From Erythrobacter sp. EC-HK427 (GTDB taxonomy: Bacteria; Pseudomonadota; Alphaproteobacteria; Sphingomonadales; Sphingomonadaceae), in assembly GCF_902498745.1 (NCBI RefSeq), contig NZ_LR701479.1, positions 2,931,060 to 2,995,059 on the forward strand: DNA of 64,000 nt. The letters are read 5' to 3'. The notes beneath the pieces were generated by a model. That model was not told the origin of the DNA, searched no databases, and was given only the letters and a program-made list of their open reading frames with translations. Shown here in pieces: positions 43,051 through 51,056 of the stretch. The position numbers were made by a program, and so were the translations under genes. Positions within the stretch are counted from its first letter, which is position 1; each line of letters starts with the position of its first letter.

Positions 43051-44265
43051 TTACCCCACCAGCGTAGAATGGATATGCAAATCGCCCTCTATCGTCCTGT
43101 GAACAGGACATTTGTCGGCAATTTCCATCAACCGTGCGCGCTGTTCGGGAGTGAGATCGCCGGTCAATTCAATCGCACGGTCGATCACTTGCAAAGGCTC
43201 CCCGCCGCGTTCGCAGTCCATGCAATCGGTGTGGTGGTCGCGCCAATGTTCGAGATCGACCCGCACGCTCGTCAGCGGGATGCCCTTGCGCTCTGCGTAC
43301 ATTTGCAGCGTCATCGCCGTGCAGGCTCCCAGCGCGCCGAGCAGCAGATCGTAGGGCGTCGGCCCGTCGTCACGCCCGCCAACGCGCACCGGCTCGTCGG
43401 CGATAAAGGCGTGGTGGGGGGTGCGCACCCATTGTGCGAATTTGCCGCCAGCCGTGCTCACTTCGACCGTCCCCGCCAACTCGCCCTGCGGCTGCGCCAG
43501 TTCGGAGAGATGCGGCCCCGCCCAAGCGGCGATCATGTCTGCGGCAAAGCGCGCGCGTTCGGGATCGGTCAGCAGATGGTCGGCATGGTCGAGCGAGACG
43601 AAGCTCTTGGGATGTTTGGCGGCGCTGAAAATCGCGCTGGCGTTTTCGATGCCCACGGTCTCGTCACCCGGCGCGTGGAGCACCAGCAGCGCCTTGCCCA
43701 GCCGCGCCAATCGCTCGGCCTGCGGCTGCCCGCGCCCCTGTTCCAGAAAGTCGCGGCTGATGGTGAATTCGCGCCCGGCGATGGAGACGGCAGCGCGCCC
43801 TGCGCGTTCGATTTCCTCCACCGCCTCGCCGAAATGGTGGAACACATGCGCGGCATCGAACGGCGCACCGATGGTCGCCACCGCGCAGGCAGAGGGAATG
43901 CGCTCCGCCGCCGCGATCACCGCCGCGCCGCCCAGCGAATGGCCGACCAGCAGGACGGGCGGCAGACCCGCCGCGTCGAGCGCTTCCGCTGCGGCGACCA
44001 AATCGTCGATATTGCTGGCGAAACCTGCCTCGGCGAAGTCGCCCTCGCTCCCGCCCAGCCCCGTGAAATCGAAGCGCAGCACCGCGATGCCCTTCGCCGC
44101 CAGCGCCGATGCGACCAAAGTCGCCGCCCGGCTCTGCTTGGTGCAGGTGAAGCAATGCGCGAAAATCGCCGCACCGCGCGGCTGCGTGTAGAGCGGCTTT
44201 TCCAGCCGCCCGTCAAGCCTCTGCCCGTCCGCGCCGGTGAAAGTGAATGTCTCGGTTCCGATCAT
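43051..44265 (-). CDS. bifunctional alpha/beta hydrolase - OsmC fusion
   Basis: A 404-residue fusion. The N-terminal alpha/beta hydrolase (1-255) has the nucleophile elbow GHSLGG with S110, an acid in a GDETVG segment and a histidine in LDHADHLL. The C-terminal OsmC-like domain (about 265-404) has the two reactive cysteines in LGACTAMTLQM and DKCPVHRT, typical of thiol peroxidases that reduce organic hydroperoxides. This fusion is known in alphaproteobacteria. It may hydrolyse a lipid hydroperoxide ester and then reduce it, which is inference. It stands on the minus strand between the M16 and purS genes. Confidence 0.93.
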   Translation of the reverse strand: MIGTETFTFTGADGQRLDGRLEKPLYTQPRGAAIFAHCFTCTKQSRAATLVASALAAKGIAVLRFDFTGLGGSEGDFAEAGFASNIDDLVAAAEALDAAGLPPVLLVGHSLGGAAVIAAAERIPSACAVATIGAPFDAAHVFHHFGEAVEEIERAGRAAVSIAGREFTISRDFLEQGRGQPQAERLARLGKALLVLHAPGDETVGIENASAIFSAAKHPKSFVSLDHADHLLTDPERARFAADMIAAWAGPHLSELAQPQGELAGTVEVSTAGGKFAQWVRTPHHAFIADEPVRVGGRDDGPTPYDLLLGALGACTAMTLQMYAERKGIPLTSVRVDLEHWRDHHTDCMDCERGGEPLQVIDRAIELTGDLTPEQRARLMEIADKCPVHRTIEGDLHIHSTLVG

Positions 44266-44537
44266 CTGTTCGCTTTCCTACAGGCTGCCCGATGGAGCAA
44301 GCCGCGTCTCATGCAGACCATTCGCTCCCTCTTCTCCCACGGTTTCGCCTCTCGCCCAATGCAGCGCGGAATCTTTGCCCTAGGACTGTGTAACAGGTGT
44401 ATCAGGTTGCGCGCTTTGCAACAGTGTCGCCAAGCCATCGTGCTGGGTATTCGCCCGCGCTCCCTCTTGCCGTTCGCGGGCGCTTTCGCCATAGGCTGCG
44501 CGCAGTCCGCAAGCCCCAGCCGCGAAAGGCCGCCCGC

Positions 44538-44771
44538 ATGAAAGTCCGCATCCACGTCTCGCTCAAACCCGGCGTTCTCGATCCGCAGGGCCGCGCGGTG
44601 CATCACGCGCTGGAGGGCCTCGGTTTTGCAGGCGTCGCCGATGTGCGGATCGGGCGGCTGATCGAACTTGAAGTGGCGGATGACACGACCGATGCGGCGC
44701 TCGCCGAGATGTGCGAGAAGCTGCTCGCGAACACCGTGATCGAGAATTACGCGATCGAGAAGGTCGCGTAA
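44538..44771 (+). CDS. purS: phosphoribosylformylglycinamidine synthase subunit PurS
   Basis: A 77-residue small subunit that holds PurL and PurQ together in the multi-subunit FGAM synthase. The family pattern [20 protein letters not shown] and LIELEVAD is intact, with a final helix ending EKVA. The ATG is chosen by homology. Its TAA overlaps the purQ ATG (TAATG), so the two are coupled. The 272-base gap upstream contains the divergent promoter region with the hydrolase-OsmC gene and no other clear feature. purL is not in this window. Confidence 0.95.
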   Translation: MKVRIHVSLKPGVLDPQGRAVHHALEGLGFAGVADVRIGRLIELEVADDTTDAALAEMCEKLLANTVIENYAIEKVA

Positions 44772-45442
44772 TGAAAACCGCCGTCGTCACCTTCCCCGGC
44801 TCCAATTGCGACCGCGATATGTGGGTTGCGCTGCGCGATGTCTCGGGGCGCGATCCGGTTAAGGTATGGCATGGCGATGCCGATTTGCCCGAGGGGCTGG
44901 ACTTCATCGCGCTGCCTGGCGGCTTCTCCTATGGCGACTATCTGCGCAGCGGCGCGATGGCGGCCAATTCGCCGATCATGCGCAGCGTGATCGCGGCGGC
45001 AGAGCGCGGCGTGCCGGTGCTGGGCGTATGCAACGGCTTCCAGGTGTTGACCGAGGCGCGGCTGCTGCCGGGCGCGCTGATGCGCAATGCCGGGCAGACC
45101 TTCATCTGCCGCACCGTGCCGCTGGTTGTGGAGAATGCCGATAGCGTGTTCACGAGCGCCTATGCGGCGGGCGAGACGATCCGCATTCCGGTGGCGCATC
45201 ACGATGGCAATTACTTCGCCGATGACGCGACGCTGGACCGGCTGGAAGGCGAAGGCCGCGTGGCGTTCCGCTATGGCGAGGACGTCAATGGCTCGCAGCG
45301 GCGTATCGCGGGCGTGCTGAACGCGGCCGGCAATGTGCTCGGCATGATGCCCCACCCCGAACGCGCGATCGAGGATGCGCAGGGCGGCAGCGACGGACGG
45401 CGATTGTTCGAGAGTGTTTTGGGAGTTCTCGCTAGCGGTTAG
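44771..45442 (+). CDS. purQ: phosphoribosylformylglycinamidine synthase, glutaminase subunit
   Basis: A 223-residue class I glutamine amidotransferase that passes ammonia to PurL. The nucleophile cysteine is in [11 protein letters not shown], with the histidine-glutamate pair in [24 protein letters not shown] is the family marker. The TAG stop lies at the outermost edge of the palindromic element that follows, and the last codons (SVLGVLASG) are of normal length for the family. The ATG overlaps the purS stop by one base. Confidence 0.97.
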   Translation: MKTAVVTFPGSNCDRDMWVALRDVSGRDPVKVWHGDADLPEGLDFIALPGGFSYGDYLRSGAMAANSPIMRSVIAAAERGVPVLGVCNGFQVLTEARLLPGALMRNAGQTFICRTVPLVVENADSVFTSAYAAGETIRIPVAHHDGNYFADDATLDRLEGEGRVAFRYGEDVNGSQRRIAGVLNAAGNVLGMMPHPERAIEDAQGGSDGRRLFESVLGVLASG

Positions 45443-45693
45443 TTGTCGTTTCGAACCCGCATCCGCGGGTTCGTCCTCGGTGCAATTCGCTTCGCGGGGG
45501 CTTCGCTCCCGCTACGCGGCACCTGCGGGTCGCGCGCGTGCGCTCGGTCGGTCGCTGCGCGCCCGAGAATTGCGATTGGCGGCAACGGCCCGAAGGGCCA
45601 CAAGGGCGACCGCCCGCCCGCAGCGGGCGCGCAGCAGAGCGGAGCGCGTCTAGCGAGGACGAAGCGACGGATGCCGCTTCGCAAAGCCAACTA
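45440..45693. repeat. 254-bp palindromic element with stop codons in both arms
   Basis: The outer 41-45 bases on each side (45440-45480 and 45653-45693) are imperfect inverted copies; both begin TAGTTG and share GGCATCCG/GCATCCG and TTCGTCCTCG. Inside lie several strong hairpins: CGAACCCGC / GCGGGTTCG (45452-45473, loop ATCC), GGCCC / GGGCC (45587-45599) and GCCCGC / GCGGGC (45616-45628). The TAG in the left arm is the purQ stop and the TAG in the right arm is the stop of the convergent minus-strand gene. It has no gene of its own. Confidence 0.8.
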
Positions 45694-48039
45694 CGCCGCG
45701 TGCCGCCGTTTCACCACCAGCGAATGGGCTTCGGTGGCGTTCATCGGGCGACCGAAATAGTAGCCCTGGATCTTGGTGCAGCCCAGTTCGCGGATCAGAT
45801 CCGCCTGGTCAGCCGTCTCCACGCCCTCGGCGGTGGTCGACATTTCCAGCGACTGCGCCATCGCCACCACCGCGCGGATAATCGCAAGGCTTTCCGGACT
45901 GTCCTTCACCGCGCCCTGCACAAAGCTGCGGTCAACCTTGATCGTCGAGAAGCGCAGATCGCGCAGGTAACCGAGCGAGGAGTAGCCCGTCCCGAAGTCG
46001 TCGAGCGCGATCGAACAGCCCAGCGCCATGATCGCTTCCAGCGTCTGGTTGGCAATCCGCGCATCGCGCAGGAAGACGCTTTCGGTCACTTCGACTTCCA
46101 AGCGGTGCGGCGGCAGACCGGTGGCCGTCAGCGCCTCCACGATGGTTCTGGGGAAATCGGGTTCGAGCAGCTGTTCGCCCGAAACGTTGACCGCAACCTT
46201 GATATCCTGCGGCCAGCGCATCGCCTGCTTGCACGCCTCGTGCAGCACCCAGCGCCCTATGGGCACGATCAGCCGCGTTTCTTCGGCAAGCGGAATGAAC
46301 TTGGCGGGGCTGACCGGGCCATGATCCGCACTGTTCCAGCGCAGTAGGGCTTCAAAGCTCACTGCTTGCTCGGTCTTGGCATTCACCACCGGCTGGTAGT
46401 GCACTTCCAACTCGCCCTGCGCGATGGCATTGCGCAGCGACAATTCGAGCGTGCGGCGCTCTTCCGCATCGGCGTGGAGCGAGGGCTGGTATGTGCGGTG
46501 CACACCCCCGCCCTCGTCCTTCGAACGGTAGAGCGCCAGATCGGCATTGCGCATCAGCATTTCGACACTCTGCCCGTCACGCGGGCCGACTGCCGAGCCG
46601 ACACTCGCGCCGATATAGAGCGTGTGGTTATCGACGACGTAGGGATGCGAGAGGTGTTCGATAATCGTCTCGGCCACGCGGTCAACGCGGGTGTGGTCGC
46701 TCGCCTCGCGGATCACCACCGCAAACTCGTCGCCGCCCAGTCGCCCGCATTGCTCGTTATCGGTGCAGACCTGTTGCAGGCGTTCGGCGACGCGTTCGAG
46801 CAAGCGGTCGCCCACCAGATGGCCGAGCGAATCGTTCACCTGCTTGAACCGGTCGAGGTCGATCATCAGGAAGGCGCAGCGCGTGCGCCACTGCTCCGAA
46901 TAGCGCATCGCTTCGGCGAGCGCTTCGGTGAGCATCAGGCGGTTGGGCAGGCCCGTCAGGGTGTCATAGCGCGCGAGGTAGGCGATCTTTTCGTCGCTTT
47001 CGCGCTGTTCGGTCACATCCGAACCGACCCCGCGGAAGCCGATATAATTGCCCGAGGCATCGCGCATCGGCGTGCCCGAAAGCTCCCACCAGCGCATGTC
47101 CTCGCCGATATGCACTTGCACCAGCAGGTTGGAGAAGCTCTCGCGGCGCTTCAGCCGTTCGGCCAGATCGTGCAGACTGCGCGGCACTTCGCCGTTGTCG
47201 AATGTGTGCCCGGCGATCAGGCGGATAAAGCGTTCGCCCTCGACATCGCCCGGCTCGCGGCCCAGCGCAAAGGCGAAGCGCGGGCTGACCGAGCGCAGGC
47301 GGCGGTTATTATCGACCTGCCATAGCCAATCGGATTCCTTTTCCTCGAATTCGCGCAGCAGCAGCGAGACGACCTCGTCCTTCTCGGCAACCCCTGCTTC
47401 GGCAATGCGCGCAGAAAGGTTCATCCGCGCCGATCCCAGCGCGCCCGCCACAATCGTCGCCACAAAGGCGAGACTGGCAACCGCGAACAGATATTCGCCG
47501 GTGATGATAAAGGAAGCGGCCCCGGCAACGCCCACCACAAGGTCGAACACCACGGTGGCGACTGGCGGCGAGGCGTTGGTGGCCGCGCTCCCCGCGATCA
47601 GCATGGCGGCCAGCGTCCACAGCCCGAAATGCTGCGCCGCGCTACCCTGCGGCACAAAGAACAGCAGCGCCACCACCCACGGCACCGCGCATAGGGCAAC
47701 TGCGCCCGCGTGCTGGCGGAACTCCAGCTTGGTGATCGAACGCCGTTCGATATCGGCGAAGCGCCGGTTCAACCGGCCAACGTTGAAAATCGTGCCGACC
47801 GTCAACAGCAGCCAGCCCGCGAGCAGCCAAGCGGGCAGAGTGCCCAGATACAGCGTCACCGCCATGATCCCGGCGATGCCATGCGCGGCCAGCCGAACAC
47901 GGCTGGCCTTATGGAGTTCGCAATATTGCAAGGTGCGCAGGCGCGCCCAATCCCCCTCGGCGGGGTCACGCAAGCCGATAACTTGCGCCGCAGTCAAACG
48001 CAGCGGAAGTTTCGGGAGGCCGGTCGGGTTCTTGTTCAC
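45691..48039 (-). CDS. membrane GGDEF-EAL protein with PAS domain
   Basis: A 782-residue signalling protein for c-di-GMP. Residues about 55-205 hold several transmembrane helices (an integral-membrane sensor), 230-345 a PAS/PAC-like segment, then a GGDEF domain with intact RLGGDEF (433-439) and an EAL domain with SFEALLRW (561-568) and EVTESVFL, DDFGTGYSSLGYL. All catalytic residues of the EAL appear present, so it may be both cyclase and phosphodiesterase. The start is GTG. Its stop lies in the palindromic element that separates it from purQ; glmS is upstream on the same strand, 73 bases from its start. Confidence 0.92.
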   Translation of the reverse strand: MNKNPTGLPKLPLRLTAAQVIGLRDPAEGDWARLRTLQYCELHKASRVRLAAHGIAGIMAVTLYLGTLPAWLLAGWLLLTVGTIFNVGRLNRRFADIERRSITKLEFRQHAGAVALCAVPWVVALLFFVPQGSAAQHFGLWTLAAMLIAGSAATNASPPVATVVFDLVVGVAGAASFIITGEYLFAVASLAFVATIVAGALGSARMNLSARIAEAGVAEKDEVVSLLLREFEEKESDWLWQVDNNRRLRSVSPRFAFALGREPGDVEGERFIRLIAGHTFDNGEVPRSLHDLAERLKRRESFSNLLVQVHIGEDMRWWELSGTPMRDASGNYIGFRGVGSDVTEQRESDEKIAYLARYDTLTGLPNRLMLTEALAEAMRYSEQWRTRCAFLMIDLDRFKQVNDSLGHLVGDRLLERVAERLQQVCTDNEQCGRLGGDEFAVVIREASDHTRVDRVAETIIEHLSHPYVVDNHTLYIGASVGSAVGPRDGQSVEMLMRNADLALYRSKDEGGGVHRTYQPSLHADAEERRTLELSLRNAIAQGELEVHYQPVVNAKTEQAVSFEALLRWNSADHGPVSPAKFIPLAEETRLIVPIGRWVLHEACKQAMRWPQDIKVAVNVSGEQLLEPDFPRTIVEALTATGLPPHRLEVEVTESVFLRDARIANQTLEAIMALGCSIALDDFGTGYSSLGYLRDLRFSTIKVDRSFVQGAVKDSPESLAIIRAVVAMAQSLEMSTTAEGVETADQADLIRELGCTKIQGYYFGRPMNATEAHSLVVKRRHAA

Positions 48040-48112
48040 GCCTCTGCATTAAGCAGGGAATGGTTGCTACCGGGTAAAGGCTGTAAAGAACCGCCAGATT
48101 TTACAAGTATAA

Positions 48113-49936
48113 CTACTCCACCGTCACCGATTTGGCGAGATTGCGCGGCTGGTCGACATCGGTGCCCTTGGCCACAGCGACATGATAGGCGAGCAATTGC
48201 ACCGGCACGGCGTAAACCAGCGGGGCGATCAGCGGGTGGACTTGCGGCATCTCGATAGTCGCCATGCAGCCCTCGCCCGCCTCGGCAATGCCAGCAGCAT
48301 CCGAAATCAGCACCACCTTGCCGCCACGCGCGCGCACCTCTTCCATATTGGACACGGTCTTTTCGAACAGCGGGCCGGACGGTGCGAGGACGATCACCGG
48401 CACCGCTTCGTCGATCAGCGCGATGGGGCCGTGCTTCATTTCGCCCGAGGCATAGCCTTCGGCGTGGATATAGCTGATTTCCTTCAATTTCAGCGCACCT
48501 TCCAAGGCCAACGGGAAGTCCGCTCCGCGCCCCAGATACAGCACATCGCGCGCAGGAGCGATCAGATGCGCCATACCGGCAATGTCCTGGTCATGCGCCA
48601 GCGCGGCGTTGAGCGCCGCGGGCGCTTCGATCAGATGGCGGACGATATCCGCCTCCTCCGCCTTGTCGATCCGCCCGCGCTTCACCGCCATATGCGCCGC
48701 CAGCGCCGCCAGCACGGCCAGCTGGCAGGTGAAGGCCTTGGTGGAGGCGACGCCGATTTCCGGTCCGGCATGGGTCGGCAGCAGCAGATCCGCCTCGCGC
48801 GCCATCGAACTGGTGGGGACGTTGACGACGACCGCGATGGTCTGCCCGTGCTCCTTGCAATGGCGCAAAGCTGCCAGCGTGTCTGCCGTCTCGCCGCTCT
48901 GGCTGATAAACAGCGCGAGCCCGCCTGCCTCCAGCACCGGATCGCGGTAGCGGAACTCGCTCGCCACATCGATATCGACCGGCAAGCGGGCAAATTGCTC
49001 GAACCAGTATTTGGCGACCATCCCCGCGTAAAAGGATGTTCCGCACGCCACAATGGTGACGCGGTTGATCCCCGCCAGATCGAAGTCGATCTGCGGCAGC
49101 GCCACCGTGTTATCCTCGCGCCGGATATACGAGGCAAGCGTCTGCGCGACGACGGTCGGCTGCTCGAAAATCTCCTTCTGCATGAAGTGGCGGTACGGCC
49201 CCTTCTCGATGGCGGCGGCAGACGCGCCCGATGTCGTAACTTCGCGCTCCACCGCGTTGTTATCGCGGTCAAAAATCTGCGCGCCATCCTTGGTGATGAC
49301 CACCCAGTCGCCTTCTTCGAGATAGGCGATCTTCTGGGTGAGCGGCGCAAGCGCCAGCGCGTCCGAGCCCAGATAGGTTTCCCCCTCGCCATAGCCGACC
49401 ACGAGCGGCGAACCGAGCCGTGCGCCGATCAGCATATCGGGGTGCTGGCGAAACGCGATGGCAAGCGCAAAGGCACCGCGCAGGCGCGGCAGCACAGCTT
49501 TCACCGCCTCTTGCGGCGATGCGCCCTGCTCCACTTCTTCCGACACCAGATGCGCCACCACTTCGGTGTCGGTCTCGCTTTCGAACACGCGGCCCCGGCC
49601 TTCCAGCTCGGCACGCAGCGTGCGGAAATTCTCGATAATGCCATTGTGGACAAGCGCGATCTCGCCGGTAGCGTGCGGGTGGGCGTTCTTTGCCGTGGGC
49701 GCGCCGTGGGTGGCCCAGCGGGTGTGCGCGATGCCGATTGTGCCCGGCGCAGGGTTGCGCTCCAGCTCGGTCGCCAGGTTGAACAGCTTGCCCTCCGCCC
49801 GGCGGCGCACCAGCGCGCCTTCATGCACGGTGCAGACGCCCGCGCTGTCATAGCCGCGATATTCCATCCGCCGCAGCCCTTCGACCAAGCGCGCTGCGAC
49901 TGCTTCCTTGCCGACTATTCCGATGATTCCGCACAT
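48113..49936 (-). CDS. glmS: glutamine-fructose-6-phosphate aminotransferase
   Basis: Makes glucosamine-6-phosphate from fructose-6-phosphate and glutamine, first step to UDP-GlcNAc. The 607-residue protein starts MCGIIGIVG with the N-terminal nucleophile cysteine 2 of the glutaminase domain; the RMEYRGYDSAG, GHTRWATHG-type and two SIS sugar-isomerase domains with ISQSGETADTLAALR and PAGEMKHGPIALI-type segments follow. Its start is exact because Cys2 must be exposed. It is downstream of the glmU-PIN/antitoxin genes on the same strand, 17 bases from the toxin stop, so it may be partly co-transcribed with them. Confidence 0.97.
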   Translation of the reverse strand: MCGIIGIVGKEAVAARLVEGLRRMEYRGYDSAGVCTVHEGALVRRRAEGKLFNLATELERNPAPGTIGIAHTRWATHGAPTAKNAHPHATGEIALVHNGIIENFRTLRAELEGRGRVFESETDTEVVAHLVSEEVEQGASPQEAVKAVLPRLRGAFALAIAFRQHPDMLIGARLGSPLVVGYGEGETYLGSDALALAPLTQKIAYLEEGDWVVITKDGAQIFDRDNNAVEREVTTSGASAAAIEKGPYRHFMQKEIFEQPTVVAQTLASYIRREDNTVALPQIDFDLAGINRVTIVACGTSFYAGMVAKYWFEQFARLPVDIDVASEFRYRDPVLEAGGLALFISQSGETADTLAALRHCKEHGQTIAVVVNVPTSSMAREADLLLPTHAGPEIGVASTKAFTCQLAVLAALAAHMAVKRGRIDKAEEADIVRHLIEAPAALNAALAHDQDIAGMAHLIAPARDVLYLGRGADFPLALEGALKLKEISYIHAEGYASGEMKHGPIALIDEAVPVIVLAPSGPLFEKTVSNMEEVRARGGKVVLISDAAGIAEAGEGCMATIEMPQVHPLIAPLVYAVPVQLLAYHVAVAKGTDVDQPRNLAKSVTVE

Positions 49937-49952
49937 TGGGGAGGGGTTCCTG

Positions 49953-50333
49953 TCAGAGAGTATAGGGGACTCGGATACCCGGCATATTTGCCGGAAAATC
50001 CTTGGTATTTCGTGTAACCAGAACCCGGCCGCGGGTAAGCGCGGTGGCCAGGATGATGGCATCGGGCGATTTGAGCCGCGGCCGTTCGCGGCGAAGGGCG
50101 GCAGCGCGCGCCGCGATTTCCTCGTCAATTTCGTCGACGCCGAAGCGCATCAGGAAGTTTTGCGTTTCCCGCACAATTGTCTCGTCACCTTTCGAGAGCA
50201 CTTCGACCCATGCCATGCGGCTGATCCATGGCCGGGCACCTTGTGAGACCGCGCGCTTCAGCTCGGCGCGCGCCAGCGGATGCCCCGCCAGCGCGTCGAT
50301 CAGGATATTGGCGTCGAAGCTGAAACCGCTCAC
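49953..50333 (-). CDS. PIN domain toxin (VapC-type)
   Basis: A 126-residue PIN-domain ribonuclease. The acidic residues of the active site are visible: D8 in FDANILID, E44 in WVEVL, D90 in SPDAIILATA and the later acidic residue in TKDFP. Such toxins cleave RNA (often tRNA) when the partner antitoxin is lost. The GTG start at 50333 overlaps the antitoxin stop by four bases (GTGA), the usual toxin-after-antitoxin order. The pair sits between glmU (plus a small gene) and glmS, which are normally near neighbours, so it is probably an insertion. Confidence 0.88.
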   Translation of the reverse strand: MSGFSFDANILIDALAGHPLARAELKRAVSQGARPWISRMAWVEVLSKGDETIVRETQNFLMRFGVDEIDEEIAARAAALRRERPRLKSPDAIILATALTRGRVLVTRNTKDFPANMPGIRVPYTL

Positions 50334-50704
50334 TTCAGCTTGCCAGACTTCGGTTCGGGATGTTTTCCGGCGAGCATATCGAGGTAGATCTGGCGCTGCC
50401 GGTCATCCTCCTCGTCGAACATATCGGGCGATTCGGCGCGAACCTCTTCGTAATCATCGTCCCAATAGCGCGTCCATTCGGCCCTTCGCTTGCGCTCGTA
50501 TTCCTTCGCGTCAAAAGCGGTGCCATCGCGCGTCCAAAGCCCGAAGGCCGCATCGATCCAGTCAGTGTCGGCAGAAGGCTGCTCCGCCCGGTAAGCGCTC
50601 ACCGCTTCGCGCAGCAGCGAGGCACGGCTCTTCCCCTGCTCCTTGGCGAGCTTGTCGAGCCATTCGATGTCGTCATCGGGAAGATCTGCGAGTACGCGTG
50701 CCAT
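50330..50704 (-). CDS. ribbon-helix-helix antitoxin partner of the PIN toxin
   Basis: A 124-residue acidic protein. The first 40 residues are a ribbon-helix-helix DNA-binding segment (ARVLADLPDDDIEWLDKLAKEQGKS... SRASLLREAVSAYR), and the C-terminal part is acidic (RYWDDDYEEVRAESPDMFDEEDD), suited to neutralise a PIN toxin. It probably also represses its own promoter at the palindromic site just upstream. Its end overlaps the toxin start (GTGA). Length is at the upper end for CopG-type antitoxins because of the acidic tail. Confidence 0.8.
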   Translation of the reverse strand: MARVLADLPDDDIEWLDKLAKEQGKSRASLLREAVSAYRAEQPSADTDWIDAAFGLWTRDGTAFDAKEYERKRRAEWTRYWDDDYEEVRAESPDMFDEEDDRQRQIYLDMLAGKHPEPKSGKLK

Positions 50705-50706
50705 AG

Positions 50707-50735
50707 TGATATACTGATATCATATCATGATATCA
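50707..50735. promoter_or_regulatory. autoregulatory operator of the antitoxin-toxin pair
   Basis: Three TGATAT-type elements spaced by 8 and 13 bases lie directly ahead of the antitoxin ATG; two are the perfect 8-base palindrome TGATATCA (50715-50722 and 50728-50735) and one is TGATAT (50707-50712). Clustered palindromes like this fit cooperative binding by RHH antitoxin dimers. Very AT-rich compared with the surroundings. Confidence 0.7.
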
Positions 50736-50744
50736 TTGCAAGGC

Positions 50745-51056
50745 CTAATGGGGGAATTTCTGATCGACGAAGGTGATCGCAAACATCACCGGATCAGGCT
50801 CCCCCTGCCCCGCCGCCGCGAAACGCGCTCTGCCGCTTTCCCACAATTGCCGGATCGCATCCTGCATTCCCGCCGGAAACTGCATCTGCGCGGCGACAAT
50901 CGCCTGCCAGCTCCCCTCCCCGCCATAGGTGGCGCGCAAATGCGGTTCCGACGCGGTCAGCCAAGCCGCATTGGCATCATCCAGCGCACCGATAGCGTCG
51001 AGCACGTAGGAATCGAGCAGCCGCAGGAACGGCTTGCCGTCGTAGCGGTCGCTCAC
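50745..51056 (-). CDS. small hypothetical protein coupled to glmU
   Basis: A 103-residue acidic protein starting MSDRYDGKPFLRLLDSYVLDAIGALDDAN. It has a predicted helical character with one tryptophan-rich stretch (AAWLTASEPHL; SWQAIVAAQMQ; RQLWESG), no signal peptide and no cysteines. I do not recognise the family, though a small helical gene after glmU is common in sphingomonads. The GTG start overlaps the glmU stop by four bases, so it is translationally coupled to glmU. It ends 41 bases before the antitoxin start, within which the antitoxin operator lies. Confidence 0.75.
   Translation of the reverse strand: MSDRYDGKPFLRLLDSYVLDAIGALDDANAAWLTASEPHLRATYGGEGSWQAIVAAQMQFPAGMQDAIRQLWESGRARFAAAGQGEPDPVMFAITFVDQKFPH

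Noticed and set aside
44266-44537. 272-base gap searched for a tRNA or riboswitch
   Set aside because: No cloverleaf, T-loop or conserved leader pattern found; only a divergent promoter region is likely.
42952-44541. Long plus-strand frame opposite the hydrolase-OsmC gene
   Set aside because: Begins inside the family B repeat and shows only arginine-rich shadow composition.
48182-50017. 611-codon plus-strand frame opposite glmS
   Set aside because: Antisense shadow of a well-conserved enzyme; no motif.
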